Assembly (NCBI GenBank): GCA_020736575.1
Contig: JAGPYM010000033.1
Coordinates: 186,001 to 250,000, forward strand
DNA from: Thelonectria olida
Lineage: Eukaryota; Ascomycota; Sordariomycetes; Hypocreales; Nectriaceae
Length of the DNA: 64,000 bases
Reading direction: 5' to 3'
How positions within the stretch are numbered: position 1 is the first letter of the stretch; every line of letters begins with the position of its first letter. The notes beneath the pieces were generated by a model. It worked only from the letters and a program-made list of their open reading frames with translations, had not been told where the DNA came from and made no database searches. Made by a program: the position numbers and the translations under genes. Positions 11,868 to 21,663 of the stretch are shown here, piece after piece.

Positions 11868-12086
11868 ATGGAATCTCTTCCGAAAAAGCGAGATAGAACG
11901 AATGAAAATTTCTCTAGGGCCATGCAGCGCCTTATGCAAAGATGCAATCAAGTAAGTCGTCGTTACGACGCAGATGTATACATTCAAGTGCGCCGAAATC
12001 GTCGGTACCGCGACTTCATCTCGACCAACGATCCATCATTTCCACTTGCAACTAGCGAACTTGTGAGTTCGCTACTCCAGACAGAC

Positions 12087-14991
12087 CAGGCTTGCAAACA
12101 AATAAATCAAATCAAATCGAGCCACCGATTTGATTTGATTTGGATTGGCGAAAACTCAATTTGATTTGATTTGATTTGATTTGGATTGATTTGGATCAAT
12201 TTGGATCGATTTGGATAACTAATTCGATACCTGTTCACGACGTTATCTGGACCACCCCACTCTTTTCCCAAGACGATATGCATTGAGCTGCTCCGATAAT
12301 ATCTGCATGCAGTCGGCTTCTCTGAGGCGTCACCATCTGTCCTGCTAGACTGAATATCCGCTCCGGCTCAGAAGACATCGCCGGAATTGAAAAGAGATCC
12401 ACTGCCATCCGGGACAGGCGCGGATACTGGCTTCTTCGAAGAAGCCAATATTGAATCGGGTTTTCCACCAAACAATCGCCTGGATCGGTTGCGGCCACCC
12501 ACTCTGCATACTCATCGCGCGTAGGTGATGATGAAGGTGCTGGGTGAGTTCTGAGCTGTCTGATGGAGGCCATAAACTCATCTAGCTCAGTTCCCTCCTT
12601 CGTAACGGTAGGCTGCTCAGGCACGGGATCCTGCGCTACAGGAAGATTTCGATACTCCTCCCACAACTCTTGTACAGCTGTCCTCCCCCTCACTAACCAA
12701 TCGGGATGATCTGCCCATTGTGACTCGACGGCTGACCAGCGGAAAGCAGGGTGCAGGACCAAGGCTGCGAGATATGCAGGACTTTCCTCAGTGAGAGTGT
12801 AGTATTGGTCCAGCTTCATCCAGCCAAGGTTGCAACCAATCCGGAGGTATGGTTCTTCGTCAAGCTCGTGTTGGATCTTAGACTCTTCCAGATGCTTCAG
12901 GAGCCACTCCATTGTTAGCAACACCTCCCAGATCGCACCGCATTTACCTAAAACCTGTAAGCAAGGGTTAAGCAATGCGAGGCTATATCGAGCTCACCTT
13001 CTGCAGGTCGGCCCTCGAGGCGCTTGGTAGCTGTCTTTAATGGCTTCAAAATGGCCAGGTACTCTGCAATCACTGCCCAGTCCTCGGCAGTCATTTTATC
13101 GTCAACAATCGCCGGCTTCTTTCGGCTCTTCTTGGGCATCGACTTTGTCCCGTTCTCAGTCCTCCTGGCCACGTATTGGTTCCACTCAGTAACTTCAGCC
13201 TGGACCATGGAATCAAGCGCATTACGAAGCCGGTAGCCTCGCTCCATCATCGCCTCAGATGAGTTCCAGCGGGTGGCGTTATCGAGAATGACATCGTAAG
13301 TTGTCTTGTCGTCAAGACTCAGAGCTGTATTCTCCACAAACTGGAGTTTGTGGAGCATGTCAATGCGCTGACCCGATCTGTGCACCCAGTGAGCAATATT
13401 GTGCAGCTTGCCAATGGGACCTTTCGCTCTCCAGAGCTTCATCTCGTCCTGAATCTCCTTATCGGCTTGACAGTCCTCTTCAAAGGCGTCGGCATCCGTT
13501 CCGAAGAGGATAGACCGGGCGACGAGATTAATAATATGCCCGCAGCAACGAAGTCGCCGGTGCTTCCTATTGAAGCCAAACTCGACTCCGAGCTCATCAA
13601 GGCATGTGCCGTTATTGTCAGCATTGTCTGTAACGAAGTAACCGATGCGGTCCTGAATTCCGAATTCTTGAATTATTTCAGCAACCTTATCTGCAAGGTT
13701 CTCGCCACTGTGACGACCCTCAATTCGTGGCAGACCAAGGAGGAATGTGCAGAACTTCCCTTCTTCGTCAAGGAAATGCACAGTAAGACCAAGAAGGGAG
13801 GTAAACTTGCGGGAGGTCCAGGCGTCGAAGGAGATATTAACCCGGCTCAATGAGCGACCGAGAAGCTCTGTCACAACGCCCTTATGGCGATTAAACGACC
13901 GCACAATCCATTCACGCATTGTGCTGTGAGTTGGGAGACTCCCTGACTTGATAATCGCACCATTCGAGTATCCCATAAGGTCGCGGAAATAGGGACTTTC
14001 AAGCTTATTAAACGGGACATTATCGCAGACCACCCATCGAATGAGCAACCGTTGAAAATGGATAGGATCGAATGACGCTATAAAAGCATTCATCACAGTT
14101 TGGTCCTTTGGTCGATGAGAGTCCAGATCTGCCATATCAAAAAGCGTCCGTTGTTTCTTCCTCTGCGGCAACACTGGTCCCTCTTTGTTGATGCGGTGGA
14201 CAATTTTCATGTGGCTGTTTGCTTGGCTTGTGGATGCAGCATCGTACATGTGCGTGGTCATAACCTTCTTTCTATGACACTCCTTGCAGAGCCAAAAGCG
14301 TCGGCCTGTGCCGTCTTTCTCGATATCGTATCCATACTCCCACACCCATCCCGTCCGCAGTCTCCTTCTATGTTTGCGAATGTAATAGCCTGGAAGGCGG
14401 TTCCAATCGATGCCTTCGTAACCGGTGTAGTCGACTGAGGAGGACGCATCAACTGTCGCCTCTCTGTTGGCCTCGGATGGATTGAAGTTGGTGGGGCTGT
14501 CAAGGCCGCTGTGGGCGGTAGAAAGAACAGTGGATGATTCCCTGTCGGTGTTCGGAGATTGTGCCATGTCGAGTAGCGGCAAAGGCTGCCAAGACTTTCA
14601 GATCAGCTGCAATGCTTGTGGACTGGAGTAACCGTGGAATAGCCAGATGAATTCACTGAACTATTCACCACAACAGGGCCGATACAGGCTCAATATATAT
14701 ATTTCCATAATTACCGCGACTTGTTAAAAGCAAACCTGCTATGCGGCATGCAAAAAAACAAACCCTCGGACGGTACGCAGGGTGGCTGGTTCGACTAGGC
14801 AAATGGCGGACAGTGATTGGGCCAGACCGCACGAGGGGCGCTTATCCAAATAACCAAATATCCAAATAAATCTGGGCTTTGCAATTTGATTTGATTTGGA
14901 TAAAATTTACCCCGATTTGATTTGATTTGATTTGGTTAAATTTGATTTGATTTGAATAGATTTGGATTTGATTTATTTGTTTGCAAGCCTG
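12087..14991 (-). mobile_element. hAT-family DNA transposon with 8-bp target duplication
   Basis: The element is 2905 bp and ends in near-perfect terminal inverted repeats, CAGGCTTGCAAACAAATAAA at the left and its complement at the right. An 8-bp target duplication AGACAGAC flanks it at 12079-12086 and 14992-14999. Both subterminal regions (about 12105-12225 and 14875-14975) hold many copies of TTTGATTTG and TTTGGAT. Such subterminal repeats are usual transposase binding sites in hAT elements. It contains one two-exon transposase gene without visible damage, so it looks autonomous and recent. Confidence 0.95.
12235..14582 (-). CDS. hAT transposase (two exons)
   Basis: Exon 1 is 14582-12998 and exon 2 is 12947-12235, with a 50-bp intron (donor GTGAGC, acceptor TTTTAG). 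The frame closes to 765 residues. A BED-type zinc finger lies near residues 80-131 (C99, C102, then SHMKIVH). The DDE-type core shows ISFDAWTS and FVTDNADNNGT. The hATC dimerisation region near the C-terminus shows YPRLSRMAVDLFSIPAMSSE and LADIIGAAQCISSW-like spacing. It cuts and pastes the surrounding element. M6 (MAQSPNT) is an alternative start. No stops or frameshifts are visible. Confidence 0.93.
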
Positions 14992-15023
14992 AGACAGACT
15001 TCATCTCTCTAACCGTGGGATAA

Positions 15024-15349
15024 GGACAAATTATATCCAGTCCCTATCAGGAAAAATCAGGATAGTTTCTGCTAGCAAGGGAGCATTTCGTCGATGCGGA
15101 CAGCTTTGCATCGAGTAAGCAGAAGATAGCCACTAGATTGAAATCACAGACCCAATGAGCAAGGATCGATTCCATATCAGCTCTTCCCACACATGAACAA
15201 TTCCCGAAGGTGCCAATGACCAACTGAGCTCGAGAACGTTCAACAAGGTTTCATGAAAGCCATCTCTAATTAAGACGACGATTGTGTGCAGTTAGTTTAT
15301 TCACTAGGATACAAGACCAGCATAGTAATCTGAGACCGCACTTGTCACG
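15024..15349. other. no gene seen
   Basis: Stretch between the end of the split small ORF and the copia target duplication. No convincing coding sequence or repeat was seen. Confidence 0.5.
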
Positions 15350-15354
15350 TATAC

Positions 15355-15477
15355 TGTCAAACATCACGGTGTTTGAAACAGTAATGCGTAACAGGAGTTG
15401 GGGATGTGTATAAGTATGAATGCTCCCGCCTGTTTGAATAATATATAGAATAACAAACACAATCACTCATTCCAACA
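15355..15477 (+). repeat. copia 5' LTR
   Basis: This LTR is 123 bp, short for a copia element. It begins TGTCAAACATC and ends CATTCCAACA, so it has the usual TG..CA ends. It contains a TATATAGAATAA stretch that could supply TATA-like and polyadenylation signals. It matches the copy at 21491-21613 base for base as far as I can compare. Confidence 0.95.
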
Positions 15478-15489
15478 GGTTATGAGCCC
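15478..15489 (+). promoter_or_regulatory. primer binding site, initiator-Met half-tRNA type
   Basis: GGTTATGAGCCC starts immediately after the 5' LTR. It is the reverse complement of GGGCUCAUAACC, the anticodon stem-loop of initiator methionine tRNA (anticodon CAU), and not of the tRNA 3' end. This is the priming mode known from Drosophila copia and yeast Ty5, where a tRNA fragment cut in the anticodon loop primes minus-strand synthesis. Confidence 0.8.
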
Positions 15490-15628
15490 GGGTTCTGCAC
15501 GCAAGCGAGACCCGGAACTACATATGTCTACAGCTAAGCTTCCGCAAATGAGTGATAACCCTCTCTAGCAATCTCTAACCAACCTATTAGAAATGACAAA
15601 TTGAAAGGCGAAAAGATCAAGCAGCCTA

Positions 15629-15790
15629 CGTCACAGCAGCGATGGTGCTACAGTTGTGAAACCACAACCAGACAACAGACCCATCAAAAGACGTCGCAGC
15701 AGCGATGATGCTGCATTTGTGAAACCACAACAAGACAAAACCCCCATCAAAAGACGTCACAGCAGCGATGGTGCTACAGTCGTGAAACCA
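15629..15790 (+). repeat. 63-bp tandem repeat in copia leader
   Basis: Units start at 15629, 15692 and 15755; the third is partial. The open frame through them encodes repeats of the type PIKRRRSSDD with VKPQ spacers, resembling basic nuclear-localisation motifs. This frame ends at a TAG (15869-15871) and is in phase with the SANT-like ORF that begins at 15875. There is no ATG upstream of the repeats in this frame, so whether it is translated is unclear. Confidence 0.7.
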
Positions 15791-15874
15791 CAAGAAGAAG
15801 ATAAATCACAGACCCGCCGCGTAAGCTCAAACCCGCTTCACCAGAACGGCATGCAACACACAATGGAATAGAAA

Positions 15875-16711
15875 ATGCCATTCCCAATCACTGGATCCTT
15901 AGTTGACCTTCTTCAACTATCGACTATATCTCCAAAGAAACCACCGCGACCACAGAGAAAGCAGCGAGGAACGTTTCACCGCTGGACGGACGAGGAACTA
16001 AACCTCATTACGTATCTTCGGCTGCATCGCAATTGGAGCTGGGTCCAAATTCAAAGGACATTCTTCTCGTCAAAATCGGCTGCTGCAGTTAGGCTAGCTT
16101 ACACGCACATACCGACTGAAGAACGCATGCACCGCGCGACAGCGGCATTGTCTCTGCCTGTCAACCCCACGAATATTGTCGGTGAAGGGAGCGGCATCCG
16201 CAATAGAACCCCCATATCTACTCCTTCCTCCAAGCAAGGAAGAAGTCACTCCATTCCAGCCGCTTCTAGTTCTGTTCAGACCGGGAATGACATCGAGCTC
16301 GTGGCTTTGACCGCATCAAGTTCTGAGGACGAATGTACAACCTTCACCAACAATAGCATTACCAGTCGTTATAAACTTCGTCCAAATAGACCTAAGAGCT
16401 TCAAGGAAAATAGTTCGCCGTGTCTGGTTGACCGCTCACGATTTCCCCACTTCTGTCAGGCATATAAAACTCACTGGAAGCAACACACGGCACCTGACAC
16501 AGATTACTATCCACCTTCTCAATCGCCTACACCGGAATTGAATGATCGCAGTCCCTCCGTCGCCTTGAGCCTGCTCAGTAACGCATCAAGCCTAGAGCTT
16601 TTTGGCCTAGAAGTACGTCCGGTCAACCCGCCAGATCCTGGCCTTTCCATCATTCCAAGCTCGCCCGGCGACGAGTTCCTCAGTGCAGAAGAATATCCGG
16701 CCTCACCATGA
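15875..16711 (+). CDS. SANT/Myb-like ORF carried by the copia element
   Basis: This 278-residue protein lies between the 5' LTR and gag, where copia elements normally have no gene. Residues about 30-80 look like a single SANT/Myb helix-turn-helix (FHRWTDEELNLITYLRLHRN, then WSWVQIQ and the alternating hydrophobic third helix). A basic proline-rich stretch precedes it. The rest is low-complexity and serine-rich, with one SRYKLRPNRPKSF segment. Its TGA overlaps the gag ATG as ATGA at 16708-16711, so gag may be reached by reinitiation. It could bind DNA to direct integration or transcription, but that is inference. Confidence 0.75.
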   Translation: MPFPITGSLVDLLQLSTISPKKPPRPQRKQRGTFHRWTDEELNLITYLRLHRNWSWVQIQRTFFSSKSAAAVRLAYTHIPTEERMHRATAALSLPVNPTNIVGEGSGIRNRTPISTPSSKQGRSHSIPAASSSVQTGNDIELVALTASSSEDECTTFTNNSITSRYKLRPNRPKSFKENSSPCLVDRSRFPHFCQAYKTHWKQHTAPDTDYYPPSQSPTPELNDRSPSVALSLLSNASSLELFGLEVRPVNPPDPGLSIIPSSPGDEFLSAEEYPASP

Positions 16712-19320
16712 CGGACATTGCAAAGTTTGAACAATTCGGCCTAAATGCGTTCTATAATGCTATCCCAACACTCGACAATGCCAATGACTGGTTCAAGTGG
16801 AACCAGAAGGTCAAAGAATTCATTCAAATATCGGCTGTTGCTGAAGACGGAGCAGACCCACCATTAGAAGAAGAGGATGTGCAACAATGGGACCGCCGCC
16901 AGAAGTTCTACTCAGCAATGCTCACGGCAAAGTTGACGCACAATGCTGCGCAACGGATCAATGCCTTTGAGATCCATCGAGTTCACTCTCTTGTCGGGGC
17001 AGTCAAGGAGAACTTCAAGCCAGAAGGCTCTGGGACCTATGTCAACCTCCAACGACGATACATGTCCCTCACGCGAGAAAAGTGTGGGAGCGCCCAAGCC
17101 CTTGGAGCTGAGATCAGAAGGATTCACGCCGAGAAGCTCCTACTTGATCCCGACTGTGTCACATCAGAAATTGAGCGGATGTTCTTCTTCATGCACGCAC
17201 TAGGCCCTGAGTATGAAGCCTTCCGTGACCACATATTCAGGCAAATGGATCTCGTAAACGACAGAGACGCAGACGGGAATGTAGTCAAAGCGGCACCCAC
17301 GTTCGACTACATTGAGAACAAGGCAATCGAGGAAGAACACAGGAAAGGGCAGCTGGGAAAACAATCGAGTGAGGTGCAGGTGCTTCCTGTTCTTGCTCTG
17401 GTTCGGGGGCCTGGCCAAAAGAACCTCATTCCGTCATCTGATGGAACCACATGCCGAATAGAGATCGACAATGTTCCCTACTGCTCCTTCTGCCGAAAGC
17501 CCTACCACGTCGAAACCGAGTGCTTCAAGAAAAATCCAAAGCTAAAAGGCCAAGGGAAAGACGAAAGGGGCAACAAGGCAAGGACACGGGCCTCGCAAGC
17601 CAACGGTCGAAAGCCGTCAAAGAGACAGCACTCCACTGATGATGAGGATGACGATGCGGCTGGTCCGAAAGACCCGAAGAAGCCCACCTTCATGGCGATC
17701 AAGGCTACAGGAGAAGATATCAATGCGGCATTTGGAAAGGACGTCGAACGCAGTTGCGCCGCACGCACCTACACCCTCGCGATGATGGCTACGAGGACGC
17801 TCCCAATCCGCGACGCCTGGATCGTCGACAGTGGCTCTGCCCAGCACGTATGCAATGACGCCTCGAAGTTTGTTCAGATGGACATGTATCACGGGCCCGC
17901 ACTTAGGAGCGTTGATGCATCCACATCTCCCTCAGGGGTGGGGACGGTAAATGTTCTGTGCAATGCACGGGGTAGAAGGAGATGGCTCGTCCTCGACAAT
18001 GTCCTTTTTGTCCCACCTGCACAAGCAAACCTCATATCCGTGCTCCAGTTACTCGAACGAGGAGCCAAAGTCGAGTTCTCAAGCAAGGGCGCGAGTATCC
18101 GCAACAAATTAAGTAAGAGGAGCGGGTACACCGCAAGCAAATACCACGGTGTTTACGCACTCGACCTATGGACGAACCTCTCTTTTCCAGCCTACCACGT
18201 TAGCCCACAAATGACCCTCTGGCACAACCGACTGGCCCATCTGAGCGATGCGAATTTACGGCGGCTTAAGAAGCAAGCCCACGGCATTCGAGACGTACAA
18301 CCACGAGAACCATGCAATCCCTGCCTTCAAGGGCGAATGACTGAAAAGCCGCACAACAGCTCAGGCAGAAAGGGAGAATACCCAATGGAGCTTCTTCACA
18401 TGGACGTCGCAGGACCGTTCGATGAGGGCCTTGATGGCAGTCGCTACTGGCTCACCATCGTCGATGATTCGACCGGGTGGATCGAAGTCATCCCCATACC
18501 ACGACGACAGGGATTTGTCATTGAGTCACTGCGCTTCTTCCTCGATCATAACGAGCGCCTTGAACGAAAATGTAGACGAATACGACTTGACCGGATTCCT
18601 GAGCAAGTGGGAGAACAAATGAAATTTATCCTCTTCTCTCGGGCAATTCAAGCCGAGGTCACTGGCGTTGATCAACATCAGCAGAACGGCGTTGCCGAAA
18701 GAGCTCACAGGACAATATACGATCGAGTCGGGCCTACACTAGCGCATGCTAAACTCCCATCAAAGTTTTGGCCAGAGATAGCCCGAACAGCAGCATACCT
18801 TTCCAACCGATCGCCCTCGTCAAAGCTTCAGATGACACCGTACCAGGCATGGTACGGCGAGAAGCCTGATTTATCACGACTAAGGGTGATCGGGTCGAGG
18901 GGGGAATACCTGGTCCCACCGAAGCAAAGGAAGAAGCTGACTGAGCCACGAACAAGGCCATGCATTTTATTGGGCTACGAGGGAAACACCAACTACCGCA
19001 TCCTACTAGAAGATGGGAGGATTGTTGGGACTCCAAATGCCGAATTCCATGAAGCCCTTATGACTCCCTCCACACAGACTGTACAAGATGTGGGAGCCAA
19101 ACGATATGGCTCACCTGAGGCAACGGCTGCTGCCGCAGGGGGGAGTGAGACGGTGGGGCCACTAAACCAACCGTCGGTAAGCATACGGCAAGCATCCGTG
19201 GCAGCCTCTGGACGTCACGCGACCGTGGCAGCACCAGAGCAAATCTTATCTGAAACAAGCCACGGGGACTTGCAAATATTACCTCGTACGAGCACTGAGG
19301 ACTCGCAAGCACTACCTTAG
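16708..19320 (+). CDS. copia Gag-protease-integrase, ends at in-frame TAG
   Basis: The 870-codon frame holds a UBN2-type Gag (FKWNQKVKEF, about residues 25-200), one CCHC knuckle (CSFCRKPYHVETEC from C259), an aspartic protease (WIVDSGSAQHVCND, catalytic D374), the pre-integrase HHCC zinc region (LWHNRLAHLSDANLRRLKK) and the integrase core (LLHMDVAGPF, later HQQNGVAERAHRTIYDRVGP with its glutamate). The expected middle aspartate region is atypical (IRLDRIPE). It stops at TAG 19318-19320 inside a tandem peptide repeat of the form SDDDSQxLPR. The next frame continues in phase, so this is one gag-pol with one stop. Confidence 0.93.
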   Translation: MTDIAKFEQFGLNAFYNAIPTLDNANDWFKWNQKVKEFIQISAVAEDGADPPLEEEDVQQWDRRQKFYSAMLTAKLTHNAAQRINAFEIHRVHSLVGAVKENFKPEGSGTYVNLQRRYMSLTREKCGSAQALGAEIRRIHAEKLLLDPDCVTSEIERMFFFMHALGPEYEAFRDHIFRQMDLVNDRDADGNVVKAAPTFDYIENKAIEEEHRKGQLGKQSSEVQVLPVLALVRGPGQKNLIPSSDGTTCRIEIDNVPYCSFCRKPYHVETECFKKNPKLKGQGKDERGNKARTRASQANGRKPSKRQHSTDDEDDDAAGPKDPKKPTFMAIKATGEDINAAFGKDVERSCAARTYTLAMMATRTLPIRDAWIVDSGSAQHVCNDASKFVQMDMYHGPALRSVDASTSPSGVGTVNVLCNARGRRRWLVLDNVLFVPPAQANLISVLQLLERGAKVEFSSKGASIRNKLSKRSGYTASKYHGVYALDLWTNLSFPAYHVSPQMTLWHNRLAHLSDANLRRLKKQAHGIRDVQPREPCNPCLQGRMTEKPHNSSGRKGEYPMELLHMDVAGPFDEGLDGSRYWLTIVDDSTGWIEVIPIPRRQGFVIESLRFFLDHNERLERKCRRIRLDRIPEQVGEQMKFILFSRAIQAEVTGVDQHQQNGVAERAHRTIYDRVGPTLAHAKLPSKFWPEIARTAAYLSNRSPSSKLQMTPYQAWYGEKPDLSRLRVIGSRGEYLVPPKQRKKLTEPRTRPCILLGYEGNTNYRILLEDGRIVGTPNAEFHEALMTPSTQTVQDVGAKRYGSPEATAAAAGGSETVGPLNQPSVSIRQASVAASGRHATVAAPEQILSETSHGDLQILPRTSTEDSQALP

Positions 19321-19450
19321 GCGGGCGACGGGGACTCGCAAATACTACCTCGGGCGAGTGACGATGACTCGCAAACACTACCTCGATCGAGTGACGATGA
19401 CTCGGGAGAGCGAGAGCCGTCCCAATCGAGTGACGATGACTCGCAGCCAG
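19280..19450 (+). repeat. tandem peptide-coding repeat at integrase-RT linker
   Basis: Imperfect 33-36-bp units encode DSQ(I/A/T)LPR followed by an acidic SSDDDS. Four to five units are visible. The gag-pol TAG replaces the arginine position of one unit, so it lies in a flexible linker and not in a catalytic domain. Confidence 0.7.
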
Positions 19451-21336
19451 TTGCTGAACAGGGAGACAGGACCTTGTCGCCTCTTGGGAGTGACGATACT
19501 TTCGGGTCTTTTCCGGATGCCCCAGAAAGAGACGATCCACTGCCCAACGGTGGCCAGCAACGGGACGACGCTCGTCATGACCAAGACTCAGGAGAACGGC
19601 AACGATATCCGAGGCTCCAGCTTGATCGCCCAGTTCATGGAGTGAGGCAAGAAGCCTTAGAATATCACCCTGAACTCAGAATCCGTATTCCGCAGGCCGC
19701 ATCAGATACATCCGATGACAGCGTAGAAGAGCTCACGCTGATGAATGTATCTGAAGGCAACGTAATCCCGACGTTCTTGACAGTAGCTGCGGAAGAAACG
19801 GAACCCTTTGAACCAAAAACTGTTCACCAAGCGAAGAACGACACAAGCTGGCCCGAATGGGAAGGGGCAATGCTTGAAGAAGTCAATTCGCTCAAACAAA
19901 ACAAGACATGGGAGCTTGTTGACCCTCCCAGAGATCGACGGGTCCTCAGTGGCAAATGGGTCTTCAAGCTCAAGCGAGGACCGCAAGGAGAGGTCATCCG
20001 CCACAAGAGCAGATGGGTGGTTAGGGGTTTCACACAAGAAGAGGGAGTCGACTACGACGAAACGTTCGCCTCTGTTGTCAAGCCAATGAGCTATAAAGCT
20101 TTATTTGCAATCGCGGCCGCTCTAGACCTTGAGATCGAACAAATGGACGTCAAGACAGCTTTTCTATATGGTGGTATAGATTATGAGATCTATGTCGAAC
20201 AGCCTCACCACATGACGGACGGCACATCGAGGGTCTGCAAGCTCCGGAAAGCACTCTACGGCTTAAAGCAAGCTCCCCGCATCTGGTACCAAACGCTCAC
20301 AAACTTCCTACGCAACCTCGGCTTCGAACCAATCAATGCCGACCTCGGAATCTTTGTGCGAAGCAACATGTACATCGCAGTGTACGTGGATGACCTCTTG
20401 ATCGTTGGGCCGAGCATCGCCGAGATAAAAAGGATCAAGAGGGCCCTTAGAAACCGTTTCCAAATGACAGATCTTGGACCCTGCAGCTACTACCTCGGGA
20501 TGTCCATCCAACGAGACCGACAGAACAGGATGCTGTACCTGAGCCAAGGAGCCTACATCAACAAGGTCGTTCAGCAGTTCGGGCTTAGCGATTGCACCCC
20601 CGTCAGTACACCGATTGAAACCTCGCCACCGACAGAAAACAATCCAGACTATAGCTGTCCCTCAAGACAGAGGGTTGAATATCAACGCATTATAGGATCT
20701 CTGATGTACATTATGCTCGGAACAAGGGGGGACATCGCATACGCAGTGTCCATGGCGAGCCGGCATCTGGCGAACCCAGGACCACAACATATGAAGCTCG
20801 CACGACGCATCTTGCGGTATCTCAAAGGCACAAAGGATCTTAGGCTCACGTACAAGGGCCATCTTCGAATGCTGGAAGGATACACAGACGCGGACTGGGC
20901 TGGTTGTCGTGACACGCGACGATCAACTGCTGGATACCTGTTTAACATCGGAAGCGGAGCAATCAGCTGGCAATCTAAGCGCCAGAGTGTCGTTGCCTTA
21001 TCAACTTGCGAAGCTGAATTCATGGGGCAAACTCAGGCAACCAAGGAGGCGATCTGGCTGAGAAGGCTTCTCGATGAGCTGAACCTAGGCCAAGGAAGAG
21101 CTGCAACAATCATCTGTGGCGACAACCAAGGAGCCATAGCCCTATCCTCGAACCCGCAGTATCACTCACGGACTAAGCATATGGAAATTCAACGCAAGTG
21201 GCAAGGAGAAGTTCAAGAAGCCGGGACGGTTCAATTGAAGCATATCCCAACTGCAGAGCAAATTGCCGATGGGTTTACCAAACCCCTTGCACGAGACAGG
21301 TTCGAGTGGTTTCGGAAAGGGTTGGGTATCGAGTGA
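19321..21336 (+). CDS. copia reverse transcriptase-RNase H, in phase after the TAG
   Basis: The frame is open from just after the TAG to 21336; the first ATG-type start given by a simple ORF call would be near 19474. The RT starts at WELVDPPRDRRVLSGKWVFK and shows DVKTAFLYG, LYGLKQAPRIWYQ and the YVDD active site (about 20383). The RNase H shows YTDADWAGCRDTRRSTAGY and STCEAEFMGQTQATKEAIWL. The end, IADGFTKPLARDRFEWFRKG, is the standard copia terminus, so the C-terminus is complete. Expression needs readthrough or a stop-free source copy. Confidence 0.93.
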   Translation, partial: AGDGDSQILPRASDDDSQTLPRSSDDDSGEREPSQSSDDDSQPVAEQGDRTLSPLGSDDTFGSFPDAPERDDPLPNGGQQRDDARHDQDSGERQRYPRLQLDRPVHGVRQEALEYHPELRIRIPQAASDTSDDSVEELTLMNVSEGNVIPTFLTVAAEETEPFEPKTVHQAKNDTSWPEWEGAMLEEVNSLKQNKTWELVDPPRDRRVLSGKWVFKLKRGPQGEVIRHKSRWVVRGFTQEEGVDYDETFASVVKPMSYKALFAIAAALDLEIEQMDVKTAFLYGGIDYEIYVEQPHHMTDGTSRVCKLRKALYGLKQAPRIWYQTLTNFLRNLGFEPINADLGIFVRSNMYIAVYVDDLLIVGPSIAEIKRIKRALRNRFQMTDLGPCSYYLGMSIQRDRQNRMLYLSQGAYINKVVQQFGLSDCTPVSTPIETSPPTENNPDYSCPSRQRVEYQRIIGSLMYIMLGTRGDIAYAVSMASRHLANPGPQHMKLARRILRYLKGTKDLRLTYKGHLRMLEGYTDADWAGCRDTRRSTAGYLFNIGSGAISWQSKRQSVVALSTCEAEFMGQTQATKEAIWLRRLLDELNLGQGRAATIICGDNQGAIALSSNPQYHSRTKHMEIQRKWQGEVQEAGTVQLKHIPTAEQIADGFTKPLARDRFEWFRKGLGIE

Positions 21337-21490
21337 GGCTTACGAGTTTTTGACTGCAGCAAAGGCAAGCTGTACAGGCACCCTTTCCTTTATTTTTCCT
21401 TCCGAAGGTTTTTAAAGGTTTTAACGGGGCCTATCAACACTGTGATGAACAGTCGATAGCACTCCTGACAGAGCAGCCATCGAGTGGGAG

Positions 21491-21613
21491 TGTCAAACAT
21501 CACGGTGTTTGAAACAGTAATGCGTAACAGGAGTTGGGGATGTGTATAAGTATGAATGCTCCCGCCTGTTTGAATAATATATAGAATAACAAACACAATC
21601 ACTCATTCCAACA
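21491..21613 (+). repeat. copia 3' LTR
   Basis: This 123-bp LTR is identical to the 5' copy and is followed by the target duplication TATAC at 21614-21618. The identity implies few or no generations of divergence since integration. Confidence 0.95.
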
Positions 21614-21663
21614 TATACAGTTCGGCAAACAGGCAACTGCAGCATGCTTATGCTTGTGCACGT

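Larger units (their letters stand above)
11868..15023 (+). pseudogene. small MADS-like ORF split by the hAT element
   Basis: The left part (11868-12086, 73 codons from MESLPKKRD) contains FSRAMQRLMQRCNQVSRRYD, then ADVYIQVRRNRRYRDF and DPSFPLATSEL. This arrangement resembles the basic, helical MADS/SRF-like core of small fungal proteins. The hAT transposon 12087-14991 interrupts it. Beyond the right target duplication the same frame continues from 15000 for seven codons to TAA at 15021-15023, so the uninterrupted ORF would be about 80 residues. The frame is also open upstream to 11805. The MADS-like assignment is from pattern only. Confidence 0.45.
15355..21613 (+). mobile_element. complete Ty1/copia LTR retrotransposon
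   Basis: The 6259-bp element is flanked by a 5-bp target duplication TATAC (15350-15354 and 21614-21618). The two LTRs are identical to my reading, which implies recent insertion. Internal order is PBS, a repeat-bearing leader, an extra SANT/Myb-like ORF, then gag, protease, integrase, RT and RNase H in copia order. A purine-rich stretch (GAGTGGGAG, about 21482-21490) abuts the 3' LTR and can serve as polypurine tract. A single in-frame TAG at 19318 divides gag-pol. Confidence 0.96.

Noticed and set aside
15478..15500. Tail of a real tRNA gene near the 5' LTR
   Set aside because: Only the 12-bp anticodon-arm complement is present, directly at the LTR edge; no cloverleaf can be formed.
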